Origin: Thermotogae bacterium
Lineage (GTDB): Bacteria; Thermotogota; Thermotogae; Petrotogales; Petrotogaceae
DNA: 64,000 bases
NCBI GenBank assembly: GCA_024233675.1
Contig: JACKPH010000004.1
Coordinates: forward strand, 55,898-119,897
Direction: 5' to 3'
The position numbers and the translations under genes were made by a program. Of the stretch, positions 25,162 to 34,055 are shown piece after piece. The notes under the pieces are model-generated. The model searched no databases, was not told where the DNA came from, and saw only the letters and a list, made by a program, of their open reading frames with translations. Each line of letters starts with the position of its first letter. Position 1 is the stretch's first letter.

Positions 25162-27858
25162 ATGGTTAAAGAAAAAGTTCTTGATCTTGCAAATAAAATA
25201 AGCAGAACAAAAAGAGGGGCAAGAGATGAAATAAAACCTGAATATCCGGAATATAAAATTCTGGAACCGGTTATAACAGAAGAAATGGCTGAAGTTGCAC
25301 TTTGTCTTGAGTTAAGAAAACCTCAGAGTGCTGAGGAAATATCAAAACTCTGCGGAAAATCAGTTGAAAAAACATCAGAACTTTTATGGGAAATTGCAAT
25401 GGCAGGAGTTGCCTTTGTAAACAAAATAGACGGTGTGGATAAATACTGGCATGATATATGGGTGCCGGGCCATATGGAAATGATGGTTAATAATAAAGAA
25501 AATGTAAGAAAATTCCCTCAGATAGCCGAAGCTTTTGATGCTTACGGCAAAAGAAAGGGTCCTGCTGCCGCAGGTATATTTCCGGTAGGCGCCGGTCCTA
25601 TGCGTGTAATACCTATAGAACAATCTATACAGGCAGAAACAAGACGTGCTTCTTATGAAGAAGTATCAAAATATTTAAACGAAAACACTATTTTTTCTGT
25701 TTCAGACTGTTCCTGTCGTACTTCAAGAGAAGCCATGGGTGAAGGCTGCGGACATTTAAAAGAAGATATGTGTATTCAGATGGGTCATGCCGCAGAATAT
25801 TATATTCGTACAGGCAGAGGCCGTGAAATCACAAAAGATGAAGCTTTTGAAATAATTAAAAGAGCTGAGGAAAACGGATTAATGCACAGTATACCGAATA
25901 CAGACGGTCCGGGAAAAACACATGCAATTTGTAACTGCTGCGGATGCGGATGTTTTTCGATGAGAATAGCAAATATGTTTGTTAACCCTGATATGGTCAG
26001 ATCTAATTATGTTTCAAAAGTTGATAAAGATAAATGTGTTGCATGCGGTGAATGTGTTGAAAACTGTCCGAGCAACGCTCTCAGACTCGGTCAGAAACTT
26101 TGTGAAATAAAACCCACAAAAGAGAAAAAAAGAGAATTACCTTCGGATACCGAATGGGGACCGGATAAATGGAATCCTGATTACAGAATAAATAAAAAAG
26201 TTGTAACAGATTCCGGATCAAGTCCGTGTAAAGCAGAATGTCCGGCTCATATAGGTATTCAGGGCTATATTAAACTCGCTTCACAGGGAAAATACAGGGA
26301 AGCTCTCGAACTGATAAAAAATGAAAATCCTTTTCCTGCAGTGTGCGGCCGTGTATGTCCGCGATACTGTGAATCAGCCTGTACAAGAGGCGATATAGAC
26401 GATCCTGTTGCAATTGATGATATCAAAAAATTTATAGCTGAACAGGATTTAAATGATAATCACAGATATATTCCGAGAATAAAACACGATTATGATAAAA
26501 AAATTGCAGTTATAGGTGCAGGACCTGCAGGTCTTTCATGTGCATTCTATCTTGCAACCGAGGGTTATAAAGTTACAGTTTTCGAAAAAGAAAAAGTTCC
26601 CGGAGGTATGCTTACACTCGGTATCCCTGCTTTCAGATTAGAAAAAAATGTTGTAAATTCAGAAATTGAAGTTCTTAAAGAACTCGGTGTTGAATTTGTA
26701 ATGAGTACAGAAGTAGGAAAAGATATTTCACTGGATGATCTCAGAAAGAAAGATTATAAAGCTTTTTATGTTGCCGTCGGAGCTCAGGGCGGAAGAAAAC
26801 TCGGAATTGAAGGTGAAAATTCAGAAAATGTTATTACCGGTGTTGAATTCCTTAAAGATGTTAATTTAGGTAATGAAACAGCACTTAAAGGCAATGTTAT
26901 TGTAATAGGCGGAGGTAATGTCGCTATAGATGTTGCAAGAACTGCATCAAGAGTAGGCGGAGAAACTGTAAATATGTACTGTCTTGAAAGCAGAAATGAA
27001 ATGCCTGCACTTGAAGAAGAAATAGAAGAAGCTCTTGAAGAAAAAATCATGATAAATAATTCATGGGGTCCTAAAAAAATTATTACTGAAAACGGTAAAG
27101 TAACAGGTGTTGAATTTAAAAAATGTATTTCTGTTTTTGATGAAAATCATAAATTCAGCCCTAAATTTGATGAAAATAATTTAATAACAGTAAAAGCTGA
27201 TTATGTTCTTATTTCCGTAGGTCAGAGTATAGAATGGGGTAATCTTCTTTCCGGTACTTCAGCGGAATTAAATCCGAACAGAACAATAAAAGCTGATAAT
27301 ATAACTTTTCAGACAGGTGAAAATGATATTTTTACAGGCGGAGATGCTTTTACAGGACCGAAATTTGCAATTGATGCCATAGCAATGGGTAAAGAAGGCG
27401 CAATATCTATTCACAGATATGTACAAAAAGGTCAGAGTCTTACTTTCGGAAGAACTATCCGTTCATATGTTTCACTTGATAAAAATAATATTAATCTTGA
27501 AAGTTATGACAGACTTCCGAGACAGAAAGCATACAGTTCTCATGAAACAAAAAATGTTTTTGAAGATACAAGAGGAACTTTAAACGAAGAACAGATAAAA
27601 AAGGAAACAGAAAGATGTCTCGGATGCGGTGCTACTGTTGTTGATGAATTTATGTGTGTCGGATGCGGAGTTTGTACAACAAAATGTAAATTTGATGCTA
27701 TAAGTCTTGTTAAAAAATACGACAATGCCAGTCTTGATCTTAAAGATCTGAAACCTGCAGTAATGAAACAGGCAATAAAAAGAAAACTGAAAATAACTGT
27801 TAAAAAACCTATAAAAGCTATTAAATCAGTTTTGTTCAGTTCGGAAAATGATGTCTAA
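25162..27858 (+). CDS. Large flavin/iron-sulphur oxidoreductase (GltD-like core)
   Basis: This is an 898-residue multidomain redox enzyme. The N-terminal part (1-270) has cysteine motifs DCSCR (182-186) and CNCCGCGC (257-264). A ferredoxin-like C292-x2-C-x2-C-x3-C302 P motif follows. Residues 355-830 are a glutamate-synthase-beta/DPD-type module: a Cys-rich N-segment (PCKAEC... CGRVCPRYCESAC), an FAD motif GAGPAG near 452 and an NAD(P) motif GGGNVA near 583. A last [4Fe-4S] motif is C832-x2-C-x2-C-x3-C842. The ATG at 25162 follows GGGGGGAG. Flanking hypB and hypA suggest a Ni-linked partner or a redox step for metal handling, but this is inference. It may be an electron bifurcator-like NAD(P)H:ferredoxin enzyme. 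Confidence 0.85.
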   Translation: MVKEKVLDLANKISRTKRGARDEIKPEYPEYKILEPVITEEMAEVALCLELRKPQSAEEISKLCGKSVEKTSELLWEIAMAGVAFVNKIDGVDKYWHDIWVPGHMEMMVNNKENVRKFPQIAEAFDAYGKRKGPAAAGIFPVGAGPMRVIPIEQSIQAETRRASYEEVSKYLNENTIFSVSDCSCRTSREAMGEGCGHLKEDMCIQMGHAAEYYIRTGRGREITKDEAFEIIKRAEENGLMHSIPNTDGPGKTHAICNCCGCGCFSMRIANMFVNPDMVRSNYVSKVDKDKCVACGECVENCPSNALRLGQKLCEIKPTKEKKRELPSDTEWGPDKWNPDYRINKKVVTDSGSSPCKAECPAHIGIQGYIKLASQGKYREALELIKNENPFPAVCGRVCPRYCESACTRGDIDDPVAIDDIKKFIAEQDLNDNHRYIPRIKHDYDKKIAVIGAGPAGLSCAFYLATEGYKVTVFEKEKVPGGMLTLGIPAFRLEKNVVNSEIEVLKELGVEFVMSTEVGKDISLDDLRKKDYKAFYVAVGAQGGRKLGIEGENSENVITGVEFLKDVNLGNETALKGNVIVIGGGNVAIDVARTASRVGGETVNMYCLESRNEMPALEEEIEEALEEKIMINNSWGPKKIITENGKVTGVEFKKCISVFDENHKFSPKFDENNLITVKADYVLISVGQSIEWGNLLSGTSAELNPNRTIKADNITFQTGENDIFTGGDAFTGPKFAIDAIAMGKEGAISIHRYVQKGQSLTFGRTIRSYVSLDKNNINLESYDRLPRQKAYSSHETKNVFEDTRGTLNEEQIKKETERCLGCGATVVDEFMCVGCGVCTTKCKFDAISLVKKYDNASLDLKDLKPAVMKQAIKRKLKITVKKPIKAIKSVLFSSENDV

Positions 27859-27870
27859 GCAGGTGTTAAA

Positions 27871-28212
27871 ATGCACGAATTGGGAATTGTTATAGAAATT
27901 ATAAAAACAGTGGAAAATTTTGCAAAAAAAAATAATATTACAAAAATTGATACTATAGTTCTTCAGATAGGCGAACTTTCAACTATTATTCCGAGATATG
28001 TTGAAGTGTGTTATCCGGTTGCAGTTGATAAAACAATGATGGAAGATACAAAACTCAAAATAGAGATTATTCCGGGTAATGCAATCTGTAAATCATGTAA
28101 TAAAGTATTTAATTTGATAAAAAATAACGGTAAATGTCCGGATTGCGGAGAAGCTCCATGGGAACTTCTTTCCGGAAAGGAATTTCTTATTAAGGAAATA
28201 ATTGCATGTTAA
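27871..28212 (+). CDS. hypA: HypA nickel metallochaperone
   Basis: This 113-residue HypA has the N-terminal MHE nickel site (His2) and the zinc site C73-x2-C76 ... C89-x2-C92. The length is typical. It delivers Ni with HypB to the large subunit of [NiFe]-hydrogenase. It is the last gene of the operon and is followed by a strong terminator. Confidence 0.95.
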   Translation: MHELGIVIEIIKTVENFAKKNNITKIDTIVLQIGELSTIIPRYVEVCYPVAVDKTMMEDTKLKIEIIPGNAICKSCNKVFNLIKNNGKCPDCGEAPWELLSGKEFLIKEIIAC

Positions 28213-28240
28213 AATATCTGCCTCACGGCAGATATTTTTT
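28212..28240 (+). terminator. Rho-independent terminator
   Basis: AAATATCTGCC pairs with GGCAGATATTT and a T-run follows, ending the hypB-hypA operon. Confidence 0.85.
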
Positions 28241-28276
28241 TATGGTGTATAATATTATCAAAACAGGAGGTGTATT

Positions 28277-28624
28277 ATGAAATTTAATACTGTTGAAGAA
28301 TATATTCTTTCTTATCCTGAAAGTACCCGGAAAAAACTTTATGAGATACGGGAAATTATAAAAAATACTGTTCCTGATGCATCGGAAAAAATAAGTTATA
28401 ATATGCCTACTTTTTATCTTAAAGGAAATCTTGTTCATTTTGCAGCTTTTAAAAATCATATAGGCTTTTATCCTCTTCCGGGGGCAGTTAAAAATTTTGA
28501 AAATGATTTAGCTCCTTATAAACATGCAAAAGGATCAGTTCAGTTTCCTTTAGCGTTACCTCTGCCAAAAACTTTAATTGAAAAAATCGTAATTTTCAGA
28601 AAAAATGAGAATTTAAAAAAATAA
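28277..28624 (+). CDS. DUF1801 (YdhG-like) small protein
   Basis: This 115-residue DUF1801 protein has the family motifs EEYILSYPE, ISYNMPTFYLKGNLVHFAAF and the end segment GSVQFPLALPLP. Family members adopt a YdhG/frataxin-like fold and have been proposed to bind iron; the real role is unknown. It is a single gene with a GGAGG site, just upstream of the two-component genes. Confidence 0.85.
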   Translation: MKFNTVEEYILSYPESTRKKLYEIREIIKNTVPDASEKISYNMPTFYLKGNLVHFAAFKNHIGFYPLPGAVKNFENDLAPYKHAKGSVQFPLALPLPKTLIEKIVIFRKNENLKK

Positions 28625-28673
28625 GTTGATAAAAAATTGATAAATATCTGTTATGTTTTACCGGAGGTGTTTT

Positions 28674-29348
28674 ATGAAAGAAAAAATACTTATTGCAGAT
28701 GATGAAGAAGATATTCTTACTATGCTTAAAGATTATTTTGAAATAAATGATTATGAAGTATTTGCTGTTTCCTGCGGTGAAGATGCAATTAAAAAAATTT
28801 CGGTTAATCCTGACATAATTCTTCTTGACATAAGCATGCCGGATACAGACGGAATAGAAGTGTGTAAAAAAATAAGAAATTCTGTTTCATGTCCAATTAT
28901 ATTTCTGACAGCAAGAACAGAAGAAAATGATAAAATCACCGGTTTCGGATGCGGAGCTGATGATTATGTAGTAAAACCTTTTTCTTTTGATGAACTCGGT
29001 GCAAGGGTTAAAGCTCATTTAAGACGTGAAAACCGTAAAATTTTTTCCCATAACATAAAATTCAGTAACGGAATTTCTGTTGATTATAATGAAAAATGTC
29101 TTTATATCGGTAATACCCCGGTTTATTTTGCAAAAAAAGAATTTGAAATAATAGAATTTCTTTCACGTAATCCCGGGCAGATTTTTGATAAAGAAACAAT
29201 TTATGAAAAAATATGGGGGTTCGACTCCGAAGGTGATAATTCTGTTATAACAGAACATATAAGACGTATACGTTCAAAAATAAATTACTACGGAATTAAT
29301 AATATAATAGAAACAGTATGGGGAGTAGGATACAAATGGAAAAAATAA
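28674..29348 (+). CDS. OmpR-family response regulator
   Basis: This 224-residue protein has a receiver domain with phospho-acceptor Asp52 (LLDISMPDTDG), the conserved Thr in FLTARTEEND and Lys in VVKPFSFDEL. A winged-helix effector domain follows (FLSRNPGQIFDKETIYEKIWG). The ATG at 28674 follows CCGGAGGTG. Its end overlaps the kinase gene by 13 bp, and ABC transporter genes follow, so it probably activates them. Direct TTGAT repeats lie upstream. Confidence 0.9.
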   Translation: MKEKILIADDEEDILTMLKDYFEINDYEVFAVSCGEDAIKKISVNPDIILLDISMPDTDGIEVCKKIRNSVSCPIIFLTARTEENDKITGFGCGADDYVVKPFSFDELGARVKAHLRRENRKIFSHNIKFSNGISVDYNEKCLYIGNTPVYFAKKEFEIIEFLSRNPGQIFDKETIYEKIWGFDSEGDNSVITEHIRRIRSKINYYGINNIIETVWGVGYKWKK

Positions 29349-30529
29349 AAAAATTTTTCGGAAATTTTTCATTAAAATCATCTTTCATTTTTTATACTGT
29401 TTTATGTCTTTTAATAGCTCTTCTTTTATCACTATTCTCTTTTTATATCTGTGAAAAAATACAGAATGTAATATTCACTTCTTATGAAGCACTATTTTCA
29501 GACAGTCTGAAAAAAGAAGGCAGTATAATTCTTAACGACGGTACGCTGATAAATGAAAAAATTTATTTTTATTCGGAAGATATTCATTCTCTTTTTTCGG
29601 CAAAAGATAATTTTATATATAACTTTTTAGAATTTTTAAAAAGTTTTTTAATACCTTTCTGGTTTATTCTTATGATTATTATTGAAAGTATTCTTTTTTA
29701 TTCAAATATTCTGAATAAACCTATTAAAATACTTACATCCGCAGCAGAAAATATTTCTGAAAATAATCTTGATTTTAATATAAACTATAAAAGAAATAAT
29801 GAAATGGGTAAACTTTGTTCTTCATTTGAAAAAATGAGAACTGCACTTATAGAAAATAATTATGAAACATGGAGAAAAATGAATGATCATAAAAAATTAA
29901 ATGCATCTTTTTCTCATGATTTAAGAACTCCTATTACTGTATTAAAAGGACAGACAGACTTACTTTTAAAATATATTCCCGAGGGAAAACTTACACAGGA
30001 TAAAATAATTTCCGGTTTAAACACTTTAAATCAGAATATACAAAGACTTGAAAATTATACAGAAACAATGAACAGACTTCAGAGAATAGAAGATACCGAA
30101 ATACATAAAGAAAAAATTGATATTCAGGAATTTTTAAATCTGGTAAAATCTTCAGGAAAATTACTTTGCGGTGTTAAAGAATTTATATTTATTACTAATT
30201 TATCTGAAAAAGATGAGATTATTATTGACAAAGAAATTTTCATGCGTATTTATGAAAATCTTATTTCTAACGCTGTACGCTTTGCAGAATCAAAAATAAC
30301 AGTTTCTGTTTTAAAAAAATCAAACTTTTCCCTTACAGTATCGGATGACGGCCCGGGTTTTACCGAAAGTGAAATTGAAAAAGTCACGGATCCTTTTTAT
30401 AAAACAAAAAGTAATGAATTTATACATTTTGGTCTCGGACTTCATATATGTAAAATACTATGTGAAAAACACTGTGGCTTCCTGACAATAAAAAATGATA
30501 ACGGTGCTATTATAGAGGCTGTTTTTTAA
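29336..30529 (+). CDS. Membrane sensor histidine kinase
   Basis: This 397-residue kinase has two membrane helices (about 15-37 and 104-124) with a small outside loop of about 65 residues. A HAMP domain leads into HisKA with His194 (SFSHDLRTPITVLK). The ATP-binding region has the N box (YENLISNAVRF), SDDGPGF and the G2 box FGLGLHICK. The ATG at 29336, inside the end of the regulator gene, has GGGGAGTAGG upstream. It is the likely partner of that regulator, sensing a peptide or envelope stress. Confidence 0.85.
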   Translation: MEKIKKFFGNFSLKSSFIFYTVLCLLIALLLSLFSFYICEKIQNVIFTSYEALFSDSLKKEGSIILNDGTLINEKIYFYSEDIHSLFSAKDNFIYNFLEFLKSFLIPFWFILMIIIESILFYSNILNKPIKILTSAAENISENNLDFNINYKRNNEMGKLCSSFEKMRTALIENNYETWRKMNDHKKLNASFSHDLRTPITVLKGQTDLLLKYIPEGKLTQDKIISGLNTLNQNIQRLENYTETMNRLQRIEDTEIHKEKIDIQEFLNLVKSSGKLLCGVKEFIFITNLSEKDEIIIDKEIFMRIYENLISNAVRFAESKITVSVLKKSNFSLTVSDDGPGFTESEIEKVTDPFYKTKSNEFIHFGLGLHICKILCEKHCGFLTIKNDNGAIIEAVF

Positions 30530-30561
30530 AAATCCGCAAAAATGCGGATTTATTTTTTTTT
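30530..30561 (+). terminator. Terminator after the kinase gene
   Basis: AAATCCGCA pairs with TGCGGATTT, then TATTTTTTTTT. It separates the two-component genes from the ABC genes, which have their own promoter region (TATAAT at 30589-30594). Confidence 0.85.
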
Positions 30562-30625
30562 GTAGATAAAAAGTTGATAATTTGATTTTATAATATTCCT
30601 GTAAATATATGAAAGGAGATTATAT

Positions 30626-31525
30626 ATGACTGAAAACACAATAGAAATTAAAAATCTTAACAAATTTTACGGAAAAAAACATGCACTGAAAAACATTAAT
30701 CTTACAATAGAAAAAGGTATGTTCGGTTTACTCGGAAGAAACGGTGCCGGCAAGACAACTCTTATGAGAATACTTGCAACAACTCTTCAGAAAAGCGACG
30801 GAGAAGTTAAAATATTAGGTACTGATTTAAAAAACACACGCAATATAAGAAAAATTACAGGATATCTTCCGCAGGAATTTTCTATGTATCCTTCGATGAG
30901 TGTTTATGATGCCCTTGAATATCTCGGTATACTATCCGGAATGTCAGGAAAGAATTTCAGGGAAAATATAGACAAATTACTTAGTACAGTTAATCTTCAG
31001 GAAAAAAGAAATGTTAAAATCCGTTCCCTGTCAGGCGGAATGAAAAGAAGACTCGGAATTGCACAGGCTCTTCTGCATAATCCGAAAATTCTTATAGTCG
31101 ATGAACCTACTGCAGGACTTGACCCCGAGGAAAGAATACGTTTCAGAAATCTTTTAAGTGAAGTTGCAAGTGAAAGAATTGTAATTCTTTCAACTCATAT
31201 AGTGGGAGATATAGAAGCAACATGTGAAAAAACCGCTATACTGAATGCCGGAGAACTTATTTATAACGGAACTGTTGAAAATCTTATAAAAAATGCAGAA
31301 GGTAATGTATACACACTTGAAGCAGACAGAAGTGAAATTATAGTTCTTAAAAAGAAATATAATATAACCGGTATTCAGACATCAGGCAATAAAGCTTTTA
31401 TAAGATTTATTTCAGACACTGAGGTAAAAAATGCGAAATTATGTACTCCTAATATAGAAGATGCATATATGTTTTATCTTTTTGAAAAAGGATCTTTTGT
31501 AAATATATCCGGGGGTGAAATATGA
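30626..31525 (+). CDS. ABC transporter ATPase, exporter type
   Basis: This 299-residue ATPase of the BcrA/CcmA-like group has Walker A GRNGAGKTT, signature SLSGGMKRR, Walker B KILIVDEPTAG and the H-loop STHIVG. The C-terminal extra domain is usual for drug/peptide exporters. Its stop overlaps the permease gene (ATGA). Placed after a histidine kinase and regulator, it fits a peptide-antibiotic or lipid resistance module such as Bce/Bcr-like, though the permeases are of the ABC-2 type. Confidence 0.9.
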   Translation: MTENTIEIKNLNKFYGKKHALKNINLTIEKGMFGLLGRNGAGKTTLMRILATTLQKSDGEVKILGTDLKNTRNIRKITGYLPQEFSMYPSMSVYDALEYLGILSGMSGKNFRENIDKLLSTVNLQEKRNVKIRSLSGGMKRRLGIAQALLHNPKILIVDEPTAGLDPEERIRFRNLLSEVASERIVILSTHIVGDIEATCEKTAILNAGELIYNGTVENLIKNAEGNVYTLEADRSEIIVLKKKYNITGIQTSGNKAFIRFISDTEVKNAKLCTPNIEDAYMFYLFEKGSFVNISGGEI

Positions 31526-32817
31526 CACTTTTTCTTAAAGAATTTAAGAAGGTAATTTTTTCATTTACTTTTTTAATATTTGTCATAACTCTTTTTGTTA
31601 TGCTTAATTCACAGGAAGTGCTTAATTTTACTGATCAGAAAATTGATATTCCGCAGCCCGGAAAAACTGATTACGGTACAAAATACGAAGAAATACCGGA
31701 TATTATAATGCCGGAAGCAATTAAATCACTTTACAGAGATTTCACGGTAAATAGTTATATAACATATCCTATAGGATTTTATAAAAATATTATATTAAGT
31801 AAGGATAAAATTGAACAGATGGCTGATATTATTTCTTATTTAACAGATATTTCAAAAGAAGACCTGTTAAAAAGAGTTTACGATGAAAACACTTCTGATG
31901 AATTGATAAATTTTGAAAACGGAACATCTCTTGAAAAAACAGGAACAGGTTATGTATTAACCGCACCTCCTGCAGAAAGGCAGGCCGGAAAAGAAGAAGA
32001 ATTAACAATTTCCGTAAAAAAAGATATAACTTATGAAGAATTTAAAAAATATATGCAGAAAGCCGATAAAATACTCGGCGGAGGATCAGATTACTCTGAT
32101 TCAAATCTCATAAGTTTCGGAAAAGTTCCTATAAATTATGAGGAGGCTTTGAAAAATTATAATCTCATAAAAACAGAAGACAGGTTTACCGGTGCTTATG
32201 CAAGATTATTCAGTGATTATGCATGTATTGTAATATCCCTAATGTCTGTTTTCCTTGGAATTTCCGTTTCATTAAAGGATAAAAATATAAAGGAAATAAT
32301 ATTCACTAAAAATATTTCTTCTTTTCAGCTGATGCTTTCAAGATATCTTGCGGTAATAACAGCTATAATGATTCCGGTAATTATATTTTCATATATTTCA
32401 AATATTTCGGTATGGGGAATGTATAAAGAATTTAAAATTGATTATTTAGCCCCTCTTGCTTACAGTATAGGCTGGATAATGCCTTCAGCAATGATTTCTT
32501 CTGCAGTAGGACTTTTTTTTACCGAGTTAACAGGCACACCTATTGCAATAGTTATTCAGGTATTCTGGTGGTTTGTCGATTTAAACATGGGTTTATCAGT
32601 TATTAAAGGAGGATATTCTCCGTTTACACTTTCTTTAAGACATAACTCTCTCGGAAATACTGAAATTTTTAATAATAATTTTTCTGTTATTGTAACCAAC
32701 AGACTCATTTTTGTGGAAATTTCTCTTATACTTTTTATTATGACAGTTTTAGTTTATTCTTATAAAAGGAAGGGGAAAATAAATGTTTTTAAAAAATTCA
32801 GAAATAAACAGATTTAA
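31522..32817 (+). CDS. ABC-2-type permease with large outer domain
   Basis: This 431-residue membrane protein has one helix near residues 10-27, a hydrophilic domain of about 200 residues predicted outside, and then about five helices (from 230). It is like ABC-2 permeases of uncharacterised exporter operons. It is translationally coupled to the ATPase upstream and overlaps the next permease gene by 35 bp. Confidence 0.75.
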   Translation: MTLFLKEFKKVIFSFTFLIFVITLFVMLNSQEVLNFTDQKIDIPQPGKTDYGTKYEEIPDIIMPEAIKSLYRDFTVNSYITYPIGFYKNIILSKDKIEQMADIISYLTDISKEDLLKRVYDENTSDELINFENGTSLEKTGTGYVLTAPPAERQAGKEEELTISVKKDITYEEFKKYMQKADKILGGGSDYSDSNLISFGKVPINYEEALKNYNLIKTEDRFTGAYARLFSDYACIVISLMSVFLGISVSLKDKNIKEIIFTKNISSFQLMLSRYLAVITAIMIPVIIFSYISNISVWGMYKEFKIDYLAPLAYSIGWIMPSAMISSAVGLFFTELTGTPIAIVIQVFWWFVDLNMGLSVIKGGYSPFTLSLRHNSLGNTEIFNNNFSVIVTNRLIFVEISLILFIMTVLVYSYKRKGKINVFKKFRNKQI

Positions 32818-33430
32818 AAAAACTTTATTACTGACAGAAAAAAATATAAAATATAACTTTTTAAAATATTTCATTTTATCTTTAATAATAATTCTAATAA
32901 CTCCTGTAATTTTCGGAACACAGAATCTTGATTCGAGAGCTTCGGCTATTCCTCTTGAATTCTTTATCGCTCTTACAGGAATAATACTTATAACTCCGCT
33001 CTTTTTTCCTGAAAATGATGCGGGAACAGATGAACTAATAACTTCAAAATATTTTGAAAATTCTTTTGTTTATACTATAAGAATAATATATGCTGTTTTA
33101 ACACTTTTCCTATTAATATTATTTTTTGTTTTTTATTTAAAATTAAACAACTGTACAGTAAATTTCTATCATATATACGGAACATTTTCTTCTGCTTTAT
33201 TTCTCGGTTCTCTTGGTTTAATTACTTCGGCTCTTATAAAAAATAATGCAGTTCCTTATATGATACCGCTCATTTATTTTATGCTGAACTTCTCAGGTGG
33301 TTCAAAACTCGGAAAATTTTATATTTTCGGTATGTCTTCCGGAATTTTTGAAGGAAAAATATTTCTTCTTGTGAGCGGATTTGTTCTTATAATTTCAGCA
33401 GTATTAATAAAAAAATATTCTGAAAAATAA
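32783..33430 (+). CDS. Second ABC permease subunit
   Basis: This 215-residue protein has about six hydrophobic segments, no clear motif and a Lys-rich start. AAAGGAAGGGG precedes the ATG, which lies inside the upstream permease gene. With the ATPase and larger permease it likely forms one exporter. I do not recognise a named family. Confidence 0.7.
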   Translation: MFLKNSEINRFKKTLLLTEKNIKYNFLKYFILSLIIILITPVIFGTQNLDSRASAIPLEFFIALTGIILITPLFFPENDAGTDELITSKYFENSFVYTIRIIYAVLTLFLLILFFVFYLKLNNCTVNFYHIYGTFSSALFLGSLGLITSALIKNNAVPYMIPLIYFMLNFSGGSKLGKFYIFGMSSGIFEGKIFLLVSGFVLIISAVLIKKYSEK

Positions 33431-33502
33431 ATTATATCTTTTTAAATTTACATAATTATGGTTTAATTTATATATATATATATATTATTTCAGGAGGCCA
33501 TA

Positions 33503-33886
33503 ATGAAAAAAATACTGTACACTGTCTTAATTATTTTCACACTAATTATTTTTACAGGCTGTAAATACGGCTCAGGTGTTGCTATTGCTAAATTAGAAAA
33601 TAATTCTTCCAGAAAAATGTCAGCTTCGTATTCTCTTTTCACAGGATTCAGGCAGGCTTCGGTAAACGTTAAAGAAAATGAAATTGTCGAAATAAAAGTT
33701 AATATAGTTACAGAAAGCGGTAAAATTAATCTTTATATCACAAATGAAGATGAAGAATTAATCTATCCGTACGAAGGCCATAGCCTTTCAACAAGATCTT
33801 TTACAGTAACACTTAAATTCCCGGGAAAATATATAATAAAAGTTGAAACAGATCATCATAAAGGAAGTTACTCAATAACCTGGTAA
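33503..33886 (+). CDS. Small lipoprotein
   Basis: This 127-residue protein has a lipoprotein signal (hydrophobic stretch to FTGC, lipidated Cys about 19). The mature part is beta-rich, with a jelly-roll-like ending (GKYIIKVETDHHKGSY) that resembles bacterial pre-peptidase C-terminal-like domains. The function is unknown. It is a single gene with a GGAGG site and a strong terminator. Confidence 0.75.
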   Translation: MKKILYTVLIIFTLIIFTGCKYGSGVAIAKLENNSSRKMSASYSLFTGFRQASVNVKENEIVEIKVNIVTESGKINLYITNEDEELIYPYEGHSLSTRSFTVTLKFPGKYIIKVETDHHKGSYSITW

Positions 33887-33900
33887 TTCTTTCTGTTATC

Positions 33901-33930
33901 AAATAAGAATGTCTTAGGACATTCTTATTT
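33901..33930 (+). terminator. Rho-independent terminator
   Basis: AAATAAGAATGTC pairs with GACATTCTTATTT around TTAG. Confidence 0.8.
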
Positions 33931-34055
33931 GAATTCTGAAACAAAAATATTTGTTCAAAGAAAAAAATAAATTACATAAAAATCATAAATAATATATTAC
34001 TTGTAAATTATTATATATATAATACAAATTATATTTATTATAACGGAGGCTTTTT

